Under the pieces are notes generated by a model, which saw only the letters and a list, made by a program, of their open reading frames with translations, made no database searches and had not been told where the DNA came from. 7,783 bases of DNA from the NCBI GenBank assembly GCA_024275555.1, contig JAJRYW010000459.1:1-7783 (forward strand). Reading direction: 5' to 3'. This DNA comes from Calditrichota bacterium (GTDB lineage Bacteria > Calditrichota > Calditrichia > RBG-13-44-9 > J075). Shown one piece after another: positions 1-6,620 of this stretch; position 1 is the first letter of the stretch, and each line of letters opens with the position of its first letter. A program made the translations under genes and the position numbers.

Positions 1-2
1 TC

Positions 3-239
3 CCGGAGCAATCCTACCAACTGCTGCGCAATTTAAAAGTGCTGATTTTAGATGCGCTGCGCTTTAAACCCCATCCCACTCATTTTTCGGTGGAAGAGGC
101 CGTTCGGGAAGCGCAGAAAATCAGGGCGGAGGCGACCTACTTTACCCACATTTCCCATAACATCGCCCATGCGGAAACCGAAGCCAAATTGCCGCCCGGC
201 ATCCACCTGGCCTACGATGGATTGCGGTTTCAATTATAG
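3..239 (+). CDS. MBL-fold hydrolase, PhnP / cyclic phosphodiesterase type (C-terminal part)
   Basis: The reading frame is already open at the left edge, with complete codons from base 3 (PEQSYQLLRNLKVL...). It ends at TAG 237-239, so only the last 78 residues are visible. The GTG at 39 lies inside the conserved domain and is not the true start. The visible part has the C-terminal signature of PhnP-like metallo-beta-lactamase-fold hydrolases: LILDALRFKPHPTHFS, a helix with EAVREAQKI, then YFTHISHNIAH, then LPPGIHLAYDGLRFQL. In this family the histidine of the THISH motif is a metal ligand of the dinuclear site. Relatives hydrolyse cyclic phosphodiesters such as phosphoribosyl 1,2-cyclic phosphate, or related phosphate esters, in the cytoplasm; the substrate here cannot be told. 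No terminator is evident after the stop, and a 535-base gap separates it from the next gene, so it is probably not part of the downstream operon. Family assignment is fairly safe; function is not. Confidence 0.85.
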   Translation, partial: PEQSYQLLRNLKVLILDALRFKPHPTHFSVEEAVREAQKIRAEATYFTHISHNIAHAETEAKLPPGIHLAYDGLRFQL

Positions 240-416
240 CGCGAATTCGGAGCTTAAAAAACTTGACCCGGAAGAACGCTGAATGAGGCAGAATGGCGCG
301 GAAAATTATTTTAAGATCAAAAGAATAAGCAGATCGGCCGAATTCATAAATCATCCGCTATCAAGGAAAACCCGTGGTGAGATTTTCAGGGAATCGATTG
401 TTCCGATCAACTAATG

Positions 417-695
417 TTATTTCACTGATGTTACGCGATTAGTCCCGGTATTCATGTTGATAAGATTGGTGCTACGCGGGTATTCTTGACCGCAACGTTC
501 GCAAAGACAACGCCATGAACGCTGTGAATTCGTGTGCGCATACGTTGCGAACGTCGCGTGTTCATTGCGTTCGTTGCGGTTTGGCAAATAAAGCTCTTTG
601 GCCAGGGAATGCTCATCACCGAATCGCCTACAGTAATTTCCAGGTAAGGTGCATTGAAGCGAAAAACTATAGTAGTGCGTAACATCAGTTGTTTC
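417..695. mobile_element. Candidate MITE-like element with 13-base terminal inverted repeats
   Basis: ACTGATGTTACGC at 424-436 is an exact reverse complement of GCGTAACATCAGT at 677-689, giving outer boundaries about 266 bases apart. Outside the repeats, TTATTTC (417-423) and TTGTTTC (689-695) match at six of seven positions, as expected of a slightly decayed target-site duplication; the right copy shares base 689 with the repeat. No transposase is encoded inside. Size, perfect ends, lack of a transposase and position in an intergenic gap all fit a miniature inverted-repeat element mobilised in trans. Alternatives are a large palindromic regulatory repeat, or chance for the flanks (not for the 13-base arms). 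No family name is assigned because I cannot compare it with an IS collection. Confidence 0.45.
490..579. repeat. Nested imperfect inverted repeats inside the candidate element
   Basis: ACGTTCGCAA at 495-504 pairs perfectly with TTGCGAACGT at 545-554. CCGCAACG at 490-497 pairs with CGTTGCGG at 572-579. AACGCCATGAACGC (509-522) also resembles the reverse complement of 555-570. The stretch is built from shuffled 'cgcaacg / gcgttc' units, so several alternative hairpins are possible. This is the kind of self-complementary interior found in non-autonomous elements and intergenic repeats. No gene or protein-binding site is recognised in it. Confidence 0.5.
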
Positions 696-747
696 AGCGA
701 AATTCTTCTGTATCTGCGTTACTCTGCGTCAAATGAAATTCGACACC

Positions 748-774
748 GGAGGTTAAAAAAAACGATGAACGGTT
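748..774 (+). promoter_or_regulatory. Oddly spaced Shine-Dalgarno and five-codon leader before the flippase
   Basis: A good GGAGG lies at 748-752, but it is 22 bases from the flippase ATG at 775, far beyond normal spacing. An ATG at 765 is 12 bases from the GGAGG and opens a five-codon frame (MNGYV, stop TAA 780-782) that overlaps the first codons of the flippase. The flippase frame has a stop (TGA 766-768) directly upstream, so its start cannot be moved closer to the GGAGG. Either the flippase is translated by re-initiation from this mini-frame, or the GGAGG is irrelevant. Confidence 0.35.
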
Positions 775-2247
775 ATGTTTAAACAAATTACCCGATTGGC
801 CCGGCACTCCGCAATTTACGCGGTAAGCACCGCCATCCAGAAATTGCCCGGTTTCCTGCTGCTGCCCATCTACACCAGCACGGAGTACATCTCCTCCCGC
901 AGCGCTTTCAGCGATTATGTGATGGTCTTTGCCTTCATCGCCTTTATGAATTTTTTCTATACTTACGGTATGGATTCCGCGCTGATGCGTTACTTCTTCC
1001 TGGGCAAGCATAGCCGCAAAACCGTCTTTTCCTCCACCTTTTTTGTGCTTTTGATTACCAGCCTGGTCACCACGGTGCTGCTGCTGGTGTTTAGCGAGCC
1101 GCTGGCGAACCTGCTGCTGAAAAGCCCCGACTACGCCAATTTTATCCGCCTGGCCGCCGGCATTTTGATGCTCGATGCGCTGGGGAACCTGCCCTATCAC
1201 ATCCTACGGGCCGAAGAAAAAGCCCTGCAATACACCGCCTACCGGGGAGTGCGTTTTTTATTGGAATTGGCCTTCAATATTTTATTTGTGGTGGTGTTTA
1301 AATTCGGGGTGATCGGCATTCTCTACACCGCCCTGGCGGCGGCGGCAATCAACCTCCTGGTCATGTCGCCGATTATCCTGCGCTACCTGACCCGCGAGAT
1401 CAACTTTAGCCTGGCCGGGGAGATGATGCGCTTCGGATTGCCCTTCCTTCCCCACGGCATTGCTTTTACCACCATCGAACTGGTCGACCGCTTTATCATC
1501 CCGGAAATTTTGGGCAAAGACGCCCTGGGCGTTTACGGGGCCAATTATAAATTCGGGGCGATGCTCAGTCTGCTGGTCAACGCCTTTCGGGCGGCCTGGC
1601 AGCCGTTTTTTCTGAAAATCGCCCAACAGCCCGACGCCCCACAAATTTACGCCCGGGTGCTCAGTTATTTTTTGCTGGGGGCCGGGATGATTGTCATCGG
1701 CGGAACCTTGTTTATTGAGGATGTGCTGACCATGAAGCTCCCGGGCGGCTTCCATGTGCTGGGCCCCCAATACTGGGACGGCATCCGCATCATCCCGGTG
1801 GTGCTGTTCGGATACTGCTTTTACGGGGTCTACGTGGTGCTTACCCCGGGGTTTTATATCAAGAAACAGAGCAAGTATATGATTATCTTTACCGGCTCCG
1901 GCGCGGTGATGAACATCGCGGCCAATATCATCCTGCTGACGCTCTGGCAAGACATCTGGGGGGCGGCCATTGGCACGCTGCTGAGCTACATGACCATGGC
2001 GCTGACCATTTACCTGGTCGGCAACCGTATTTACCCCATACCCCTGGAATGGCCGCGAATCCTGAAAATTCTTGTAATGATTAGCCTGGTGATGGGAGTA
2101 TATTATACCTGGAACTTATCGCTGCTGCTGCGGGTAGGGATATTCGTTGCCGCGGCGCTGATTAGCTGGGCCGCCATTTTAAGCGATGCGGAACGGGCAA
2201 TTGCCCTGAATCGTTTACGCGGGTTTTTGAAAACTGATAAATCATAA
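775..2247 (+). CDS. Wzx-type polysaccharide/oligosaccharide flippase (MOP superfamily)
   Basis: The 490-residue product is an integral inner-membrane protein with about a dozen hydrophobic segments, for example near 20-33, 48-62, 86-105, 121-136, 160-195, 292-312, 335-356, 368-390, 396-416, 428-445 and 450-469. The N-terminal segment (LARHSAIYAVSTAIQKLPGF, then LLLPIYTSTEYIS) and the central stretch LGVYGANYKFGAMLSLLVNA followed by FRAAWQPFF (251-279) are typical of RfbX/Wzx lipid-linked oligosaccharide flippases. The length matches that family. Such proteins translocate undecaprenyl-linked glycan units from the cytoplasmic to the periplasmic face for surface polysaccharide assembly. ATG 775 is the only reasonable start because TGA 766-768 closes the frame just upstream and the family N-terminus begins here. 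The GH57 gene follows after 13 bases. No glycosyltransferase or polymerase is visible nearby, so the glycan cannot be named. A MurJ-like or other MOP member is less likely. Confidence 0.9.
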   Translation: MFKQITRLARHSAIYAVSTAIQKLPGFLLLPIYTSTEYISSRSAFSDYVMVFAFIAFMNFFYTYGMDSALMRYFFLGKHSRKTVFSSTFFVLLITSLVTTVLLLVFSEPLANLLLKSPDYANFIRLAAGILMLDALGNLPYHILRAEEKALQYTAYRGVRFLLELAFNILFVVVFKFGVIGILYTALAAAAINLLVMSPIILRYLTREINFSLAGEMMRFGLPFLPHGIAFTTIELVDRFIIPEILGKDALGVYGANYKFGAMLSLLVNAFRAAWQPFFLKIAQQPDAPQIYARVLSYFLLGAGMIVIGGTLFIEDVLTMKLPGGFHVLGPQYWDGIRIIPVVLFGYCFYGVYVVLTPGFYIKKQSKYMIIFTGSGAVMNIAANIILLTLWQDIWGAAIGTLLSYMTMALTIYLVGNRIYPIPLEWPRILKILVMISLVMGVYYTWNLSLLLRVGIFVAAALISWAAILSDAERAIALNRLRGFLKTDKS

Positions 2248-2260
2248 CTCAATCGGTGAT

Positions 2261-4435
2261 ATGTCTCAAGCAAAACTGAATCTTGCTTTTCTATGGCATC
2301 AGCATCAGCCTTTTTATAAAAACGCCCGGGGGTACTATCACATGCCCTGGGTGCGTTTTCACGGAACCAAGGATTACCTGGACCTGCTGCTCATCCTCCG
2401 GGATTATCCGGACATCAAACAGAACATTAACCTGGTTCCTTCGCTGCTTTCCCAGATTGAAGACTATGTCCGGCATGGCGCGCTGGACAACATCTGGATG
2501 CTCAGCGAAATTCCTCCCGAGCAACTCAACCCCGAGCAAAAGCAGGAAATCCTGGACAATTTTTTCCTGGCCAATGTACGCAACATGATCAAGCCCTACC
2601 GGCGTTACTATGAATTGTATCTGAAATATAAATATGAAAACCGTTACCCGACCGGCGCCGAGCGGGTGGATCGCTTTTCCGACCAGGACTTTCGGGATTT
2701 GCAGGTTTGGTACAACCTGACCTGGATCGGAATGTGCAGCCGGGAACGGGAACGGCTGCAACAGCTCTTCCAAAAAGGCCAGCACTTTAGCGAGGAGGAC
2801 AAACAGGTTCTCTGGGAGGAAAGCCGGGCCATTTTAGGGGAGATTATCCCCACCCATAAACAAATGTGGGAATCCGGCCAAATCGAACTTTCCACCACGC
2901 CCTACTTTCATCCTATTTTACCGTTGCTGATCGACAGCAGCATTGCCCGGGAATCCATTCCGGATGTGCGTCTTCCCGCACAGCCTTTTCGTCATCCGGA
3001 AGACGCCGAGGCGCAGATTCGCATGGGGCTGGAGTATTTCGAGCAACTGTTCGGTCGCCTTCCGGAGGGAATGTGGCCCTCCGAGGGCAGCGTTTCCGAA
3101 GACGCCGCCCGGCTGATCGCCCAGCACAACATCCGCTGGATTGCCACCGACGAGGCGATTCTGGCCAAAAGTCTTCAGCAGAACTATCACAGCAACCGCA
3201 TCTACCAGCCCCACCTGTTCCACGGAAAGAGCCGTTCCATCACCATATTCTTCCGGGATCACTACCTGTCCGACACGATTGGCTTTGTCTACAGCAATTG
3301 GGACGAAGATCGCGCCGTGGAGGATTTTATCTCCCGGCTCCACGCCATCCGCAAACGGATTATTGAAGAGGCCGGCGAGCCGGCCCTGGATCATCATCTC
3401 ACCTCGGTCATCCTGGACGGCGAGAACTGCTGGGAGTATTATCCCAACGACGGCCGCACCTTTTTAGCCAAACTCTTCGAACGGCTCAGCGAAGACCCTT
3501 ATATCCGCTCGGTCACTTTCAGCGAATTTTTGCAGAACAACCCCAGCCTGCCCAGCCTCTACAAACTCTTCCCCGGTAGTTGGATTAACAGCAATTTCCA
3601 GATCTGGATCGGGTCTGAGGAAGACAATCGCGCCTGGGACTTGCTTAAGCAAACCCGCGATTTCCTGGTTGCCAAAGAAGAGGAAGGCGTGTTGCCGCCG
3701 GAACAATTGGCCGAGGCCTGGCGGCAGATTTATATCGCGGAAGGATCGGACTGGTGCTGGTGGTACGGGGATGAACACTCCTCCCGCCACGACCTGGAGT
3801 TTGATCAGCTCTTCCGGGAGCACCTGGTGCGCGTGTATGAAATTTGCAACGAGGAGATTCCGGCCGCCCTGTACCAGACCATCAAACAGAAGCATTTTGA
3901 TCGCTTTTCCTCGCTGCGGCCGATGAACTTTATCCACCCGGTCATCGACGGGAAAGTGACCCATTTCTATGAGTGGACCGGCGCAGCCGTTTACGAAAGC
4001 AGCATCAGCCGCCAGACCGCTATGCACCAGGTCTCGCGCATCATCGACAAGTTCTACCTGGGCTTCGATGAAGAGGCCTACTACTTCCGGATCGATTTCG
4101 CCCAAAAACCGGATTTGATGTACGAATACGTCATCGCCGCCAAGACCCCCCGCCAGATTACGGTGGTGTTTTCTCCCCTCCGCGGGGTGGTGGAGCGCTT
4201 TATCCCGGAAGGGGAAACCACCACCAAGAGTTTACTGGAGCCCACTTTTCGGCTGGATAAAATTTTTGAAGCAAAACTGTCCTTCAAAGATTTGGAACTG
4301 CAAACCGGGGAAACTTTCGGCTTCCAGTTGATCATCAAGCAGAGCGGCCAGCAAGTGGAAATTTTTCCCCACACCAGCATGATCGAGATTGAAGTGCCCA
4401 CCAGGGATTTTGAACTGCGGGAATGGTCGGTGTGA
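2261..4435 (+). CDS. Glycoside hydrolase family 57 (alpha-amylase / glucanotransferase type)
   Basis: The 724-residue product has no signal peptide and is expected in the cytoplasm. The GH57 conserved regions appear in order: I, WHQHQP (12-17); II, GQIELSTTPYFHPILPLL (206-223); III, GMWPSEGSVS (270-279), with Glu275 the likely nucleophile; IV, FFRDHYLSDTIGF (330-342), with Asp333 the likely acid/base; V, LDGENCWEYY (385-394). GSDWCWWYGDEHSS (495-508) and a beta-rich C-terminal part (about 545-724, ending EVPTRDFELREWSV) are typical of the longer bacterial subfamily. Family members cleave or transfer alpha-1,4- or alpha-1,6-glucan bonds in maltodextrin and glycogen metabolism, with retention of configuration. 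The specificity cannot be read from sequence alone. The start at ATG 2261, 13 bases after the flippase stop, is preceded by a weak GGTG (2255-2258). The residue roles are inferred from family motifs. The gene appears intact. Confidence 0.93.
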   Translation: MSQAKLNLAFLWHQHQPFYKNARGYYHMPWVRFHGTKDYLDLLLILRDYPDIKQNINLVPSLLSQIEDYVRHGALDNIWMLSEIPPEQLNPEQKQEILDNFFLANVRNMIKPYRRYYELYLKYKYENRYPTGAERVDRFSDQDFRDLQVWYNLTWIGMCSRERERLQQLFQKGQHFSEEDKQVLWEESRAILGEIIPTHKQMWESGQIELSTTPYFHPILPLLIDSSIARESIPDVRLPAQPFRHPEDAEAQIRMGLEYFEQLFGRLPEGMWPSEGSVSEDAARLIAQHNIRWIATDEAILAKSLQQNYHSNRIYQPHLFHGKSRSITIFFRDHYLSDTIGFVYSNWDEDRAVEDFISRLHAIRKRIIEEAGEPALDHHLTSVILDGENCWEYYPNDGRTFLAKLFERLSEDPYIRSVTFSEFLQNNPSLPSLYKLFPGSWINSNFQIWIGSEEDNRAWDLLKQTRDFLVAKEEEGVLPPEQLAEAWRQIYIAEGSDWCWWYGDEHSSRHDLEFDQLFREHLVRVYEICNEEIPAALYQTIKQKHFDRFSSLRPMNFIHPVIDGKVTHFYEWTGAAVYESSISRQTAMHQVSRIIDKFYLGFDEEAYYFRIDFAQKPDLMYEYVIAAKTPRQITVVFSPLRGVVERFIPEGETTTKSLLEPTFRLDKIFEAKLSFKDLELQTGETFGFQLIIKQSGQQVEIFPHTSMIEIEVPTRDFELREWSV

Positions 4436-5466
4436 AGAGTAGAACAGCGCAGGTTCGAATCCGGTCTTCGCCCCCCCGTGAAGGGAGAGCGAGCGACGCC
4501 ATACTTCCCGCTCCGATTGCCCGGGAGCGCCTTCCTTTAAGCTGGACGCGCGCGCCGATTACTGCGCCGCAGGTGGTCTCACAAAACCTTCCCCTCTCTC
4601 GCTGCCGCTGGATTTGCTGGGCGGACCTGCCGGAGCATTGGCGTCTACCGGATTTCCTGGAACAGGCCGATCCGGAAAACCGGGGCGCCTTGCTCATCCG
4701 CGGTTGCCCGCCGGAAATTGCGGCCCTGCTGGAGAGCCGGGGCTGGCATTCCTTTGCCGCCGGGACAGAAGCGCTGCTTTCCCTGGATGGGCCGCATTTC
4801 CGGCGCGCTTCTCTCCAGGCCCTGGTGCGGCGGGGCAACCGCCGGGGCCGCGCCGAAGAAGTTTCCTTTTCCCCCGGCGTCCAAACAAAATTCTGCCGCC
4901 TGCTGCGCGGTACAGCACATGCCCATAAACCCCAACTGCGCTATCTGTTCCGCAGCGAATTGGAGCCGCAAAACCGCTGTTTTGTGTTCCGGGATCACCG
5001 GGGAGAGTGGCTGGCAGCGATGACATTATCCCGGGTCAGCCAAGAATTTTGGCACACCGAGCGGCTGCTGCGCCGGCAAGACGCCCCGGTCGGGGTGATG
5101 GAAGCGCTTGCCGCCCATGTCTTTGCTCAACTTCAAGCAGAGGGCGCCCGCTACTGGAGCCTGGGAGAAGTTCCTTTTGTGGGAGTCTCCGGGAGTTCTT
5201 CCCTGGTCAAGCGGGCCTTTATCGGCGCCGGGCGCACCTTCAACTTTGCCTACAACTACCAGGGCTTATTTTCCTTCAAAAGCAAGTTTGATCCGCTCTG
5301 GCAACCTTTATATTTGTGCAGCACCCAGCGCATCTCCTGGACAATGCTCTGGGACTTATTCGAAATTTCCGGGTGCCGGCAGTTAGTACAACGTCAATTC
5401 AGCCGATTACCGTATCAGCCGCCTCAATGGGAGACGCCCGGATATGAAACCAAGGAGTGTATATGA
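4423..5466 (+). CDS. DUF2156 protein (MprF/LPG-synthase C-terminal domain, GNAT-like)
   Basis: The frame gives 347 residues from ATG 4423, which overlaps the GH57 end by 13 bases. Residues from about 65 look like DUF2156. FVFRDHRGEWLAAMTLSR (187-204) is a GNAT-like core strand pair. GVMEALAAHVFAQLQ (224-238) followed by GARYWSLGEVPF (241-252) matches the family helix-strand 'G..E.L...G....SLG.aP'. The end, GLFSFKSKFDPLWQPLYL (281-298), matches the family's 'F K.KF.P.WEP.Y'. The domain is related to the aminoacyl-tRNA-dependent catalytic part of MprF, but no membrane domain is present, so this is a soluble stand-alone version of unknown acceptor. The first 50 codons are suspect: they contain the tRNA-like remnant and rare codons (AGA twice, ATA, CGA). 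GTG 4573 would give a 297-residue protein, though no good Shine-Dalgarno precedes either start. The gene ends by overlapping the aminotransferase start (ATGA). Confidence 0.7.
   Translation: MVGVKSRTAQVRIRSSPPREGRASDAILPAPIARERLPLSWTRAPITAPQVVSQNLPLSRCRWICWADLPEHWRLPDFLEQADPENRGALLIRGCPPEIAALLESRGWHSFAAGTEALLSLDGPHFRRASLQALVRRGNRRGRAEEVSFSPGVQTKFCRLLRGTAHAHKPQLRYLFRSELEPQNRCFVFRDHRGEWLAAMTLSRVSQEFWHTERLLRRQDAPVGVMEALAAHVFAQLQAEGARYWSLGEVPFVGVSGSSSLVKRAFIGAGRTFNFAYNYQGLFSFKSKFDPLWQPLYLCSTQRISWTMLWDLFEISGCRQLVQRQFSRLPYQPPQWETPGYETKECI
4449..4472 (+). other. tRNA 3'-end-like remnant (T-arm plus acceptor strand)
   Basis: Just after the GH57 stop, bases 4449-4465 read gcagg-TTCGAAT-ccggt. This is a canonical T-loop GGTTCGAATCC with a five-pair stem that has one A.G mismatch and one G.T wobble. 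It is followed by CTTCGCC (4466-4472), which could be a 3' acceptor strand. No matching 5' acceptor strand (GGCGAAG), D-arm or anticodon arm is found upstream, because that space is GH57 coding sequence. This is therefore not a functional tRNA. It could be a fragment left by integration or recombination at a tRNA gene, or a chance match. The reverse strand reads GGEDRIRTC, a peptide commonly produced by spurious translation of tRNA T-arms. Confidence 0.4.
5452..5465 (+). promoter_or_regulatory. Shine-Dalgarno that fixes the aminotransferase start
   Basis: AAGGAG at 5452-5457 is followed after five bases by ATG 5463-5465. This favours ATG 5463 over the in-frame GTG at 5457, which overlaps the AAGGAG itself. 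ATG 5463 also overlaps the upstream stop TGA 5464-5466 in an ATGA arrangement, the classic layout for translational coupling. Confidence 0.8.
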
Positions 5467-6620
5467 ATCAGCCGTCTATTAGAACAGACTATAAAATCGA
5501 CGACCGCTGGCGTTTACAGACCGGCCAGTTGAATGTGTCGCCCCGTTTTTTGTTTGGCCCCGGGCCCTCAAACGCCCATCCCCGGGTGCTGCAAGCCCTG
5601 GGCATGGTGCAGGTAGGACACCTGGACCCCCAGTTTCTGGAAATTATGACCGAAGTGCAAACCTTGCTGCGTTATGCCTGGCAGACCGATAATCGCTTTA
5701 CCATCCCGGTCAGCGGTACCGGCAGTGCGGCCATGGAGGCCGGTTTGGCCAACCTCATCGAGCCGGGCGACAAAGTGCTGATTGCGGCAAACGGCTATTT
5801 TGGCTTGCGATTGATCGATATGGCCCAACGCTACCGGGCGGAAGTCGTCTCCATTCAACGTCCCTGGGGAGAGGTCTTCAGCAAAGCGGAAATTGCCGGG
5901 GCGCTGGAACAGCATCGCCCTAAAATTCTGGGGATTGTCCATGCGGAAACCTCCACCGGGGCCTGTCAGCCATTGGAGGGGATAGGGGAGTTGTGTCGCG
6001 ATCACGATTGCCTGCTCTTAGTGGATACGGTGACCAGCCTGGGGGGAGTACCGCTCTTTATCGACCAATGGCAGATTGATGTGGCCTACAGCGGCAGCCA
6101 AAAGTGCCTCAGTTGTCCGCCCGGCATCGCCCCCCTGACCATGAGCGAACGGGCCCTGGAAAAGCTCAACGCCCGGAAAGACAAGGTGGCTAACTGGTAC
6201 CTGGATATGAGCCTGGTGGGCAGCTACTGGGGCAGCGAGCGGACCTACCACCACACCGCCCCGATCAACATGAACTATGCCCTCCGGGAAGCCCTGCGCC
6301 TGGTTGCAGAAGAGGGCCTGGAAGCGCGCTGGAAACGGCATCGCCGCAACGCGGAAATGCTCTGGGAGGGCCTCGGCCGCCTCGGGCTGGAATGCCATGT
6401 TCCCCATGAGCACCGCCTGTCCTCCCTGACCACCGTAAAAATTCCCGAGGGAGTGGACGGCAAAGCCGTTCAAAAACGGCTCTTAGAGGAATTTGATATC
6501 GAGATCGCCGGAGGCCTGGGCGAACTGGCCGGCAAGGTGTGGCGAATCGGACTGATGGGCTACAACAGTCATCCCGCCAAAGTAAGCATGTTGCTGAAAG
6601 CCCTGGAAACAGTGCTCTAA
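5463..6620 (+). CDS. Class V PLP aminotransferase, alanine/serine-glyoxylate type
   Basis: The product is 385 residues from ATG 5463 (see the Shine-Dalgarno entry), the usual length for the family. FGPGPSNAHPRVLQAL (31-46) is the substrate-side N-terminal motif. SGTGSAAMEAGLAN (84-97) forms the phosphate-binding turn. HAETSTG (160-166) and LLLVDTVTSLGG (184-195) supply cofactor contacts, with Asp188 expected to bind the pyridine nitrogen. GSQKCLSCPPG (211-221) carries the probable Schiff-base lysine, Lys214. VWRIGLMGYNS (359-369) carries Arg361, the expected substrate-carboxylate contact. Family members are cytosolic dimers that transfer an amino group between alanine or serine and glyoxylate or pyruvate, linking glycine, serine and alanine metabolism. 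Which donor is used here cannot be settled from sequence. It is the last gene of the plus-strand cluster and is translationally coupled to the DUF2156 gene. All key residues are present. Confidence 0.92.
   Translation: MNQPSIRTDYKIDDRWRLQTGQLNVSPRFLFGPGPSNAHPRVLQALGMVQVGHLDPQFLEIMTEVQTLLRYAWQTDNRFTIPVSGTGSAAMEAGLANLIEPGDKVLIAANGYFGLRLIDMAQRYRAEVVSIQRPWGEVFSKAEIAGALEQHRPKILGIVHAETSTGACQPLEGIGELCRDHDCLLLVDTVTSLGGVPLFIDQWQIDVAYSGSQKCLSCPPGIAPLTMSERALEKLNARKDKVANWYLDMSLVGSYWGSERTYHHTAPINMNYALREALRLVAEEGLEARWKRHRRNAEMLWEGLGRLGLECHVPHEHRLSSLTTVKIPEGVDGKAVQKRLLEEFDIEIAGGLGELAGKVWRIGLMGYNSHPAKVSMLLKALETVL

Larger units (their letters stand above)
240..774. other. Gene-free region holding a candidate small mobile element
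   Basis: No frame here looks like a conserved protein. The left part (240-416) is unremarkable and rather AT-rich. Bases 424-689 are bounded by a perfect inverted repeat and are annotated separately as a candidate MITE. The last part (690-774) contains the repeat-like phrase tctgcgttactctgcgtc, which resembles the degenerate 'ctctgcg' intergenic repeats seen in many genomes, followed by the leader of the flippase gene. I could not place a convincing sigma-70 promoter, although one is expected somewhere before 775. Confidence 0.6.

Noticed and set aside
243..345. Inverted repeat GAATTCGG (243-250) / CCGAATTC (338-345)
   Set aside because: It is only eight bases, six of which are the self-palindromic GAATTC, so chance is likely and nothing else marks a boundary.
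654..673. Possible promoter: TATAGT (668-673) with TTGAAG (654-659)
   Set aside because: The spacer is about 8 bases instead of 16-18, and the -10-like hexamer borders the candidate element's inverted repeat.
694..1950. Long minus-strand frames opposite the flippase (694-1200 and 1282-1950)
   Set aside because: They are His/Gln/Gly/Asp-rich antisense shadows of a membrane-protein gene with no recognisable domain. The plus-strand frame has clear family features.
2291..4105. Several frames of 85-213 codons on both strands inside the GH57 gene
   Set aside because: They overlap a complete GH57 enzyme with all conserved regions in order, and they show Arg/Pro/Ser-rich or Val/Gly-rich shadow composition.
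4335..4838. Minus-strand 167-codon frame containing GGEDRIRTC
   Set aside because: That peptide is a known artefact of translating tRNA T-arm sequence in reverse. The frame overlaps two plus-strand genes and has no domain.
5568..6473. Minus-strand frames opposite the aminotransferase
   Set aside because: They are antisense shadows of a well-supported PLP enzyme, without ribosome-binding context or a recognisable family.
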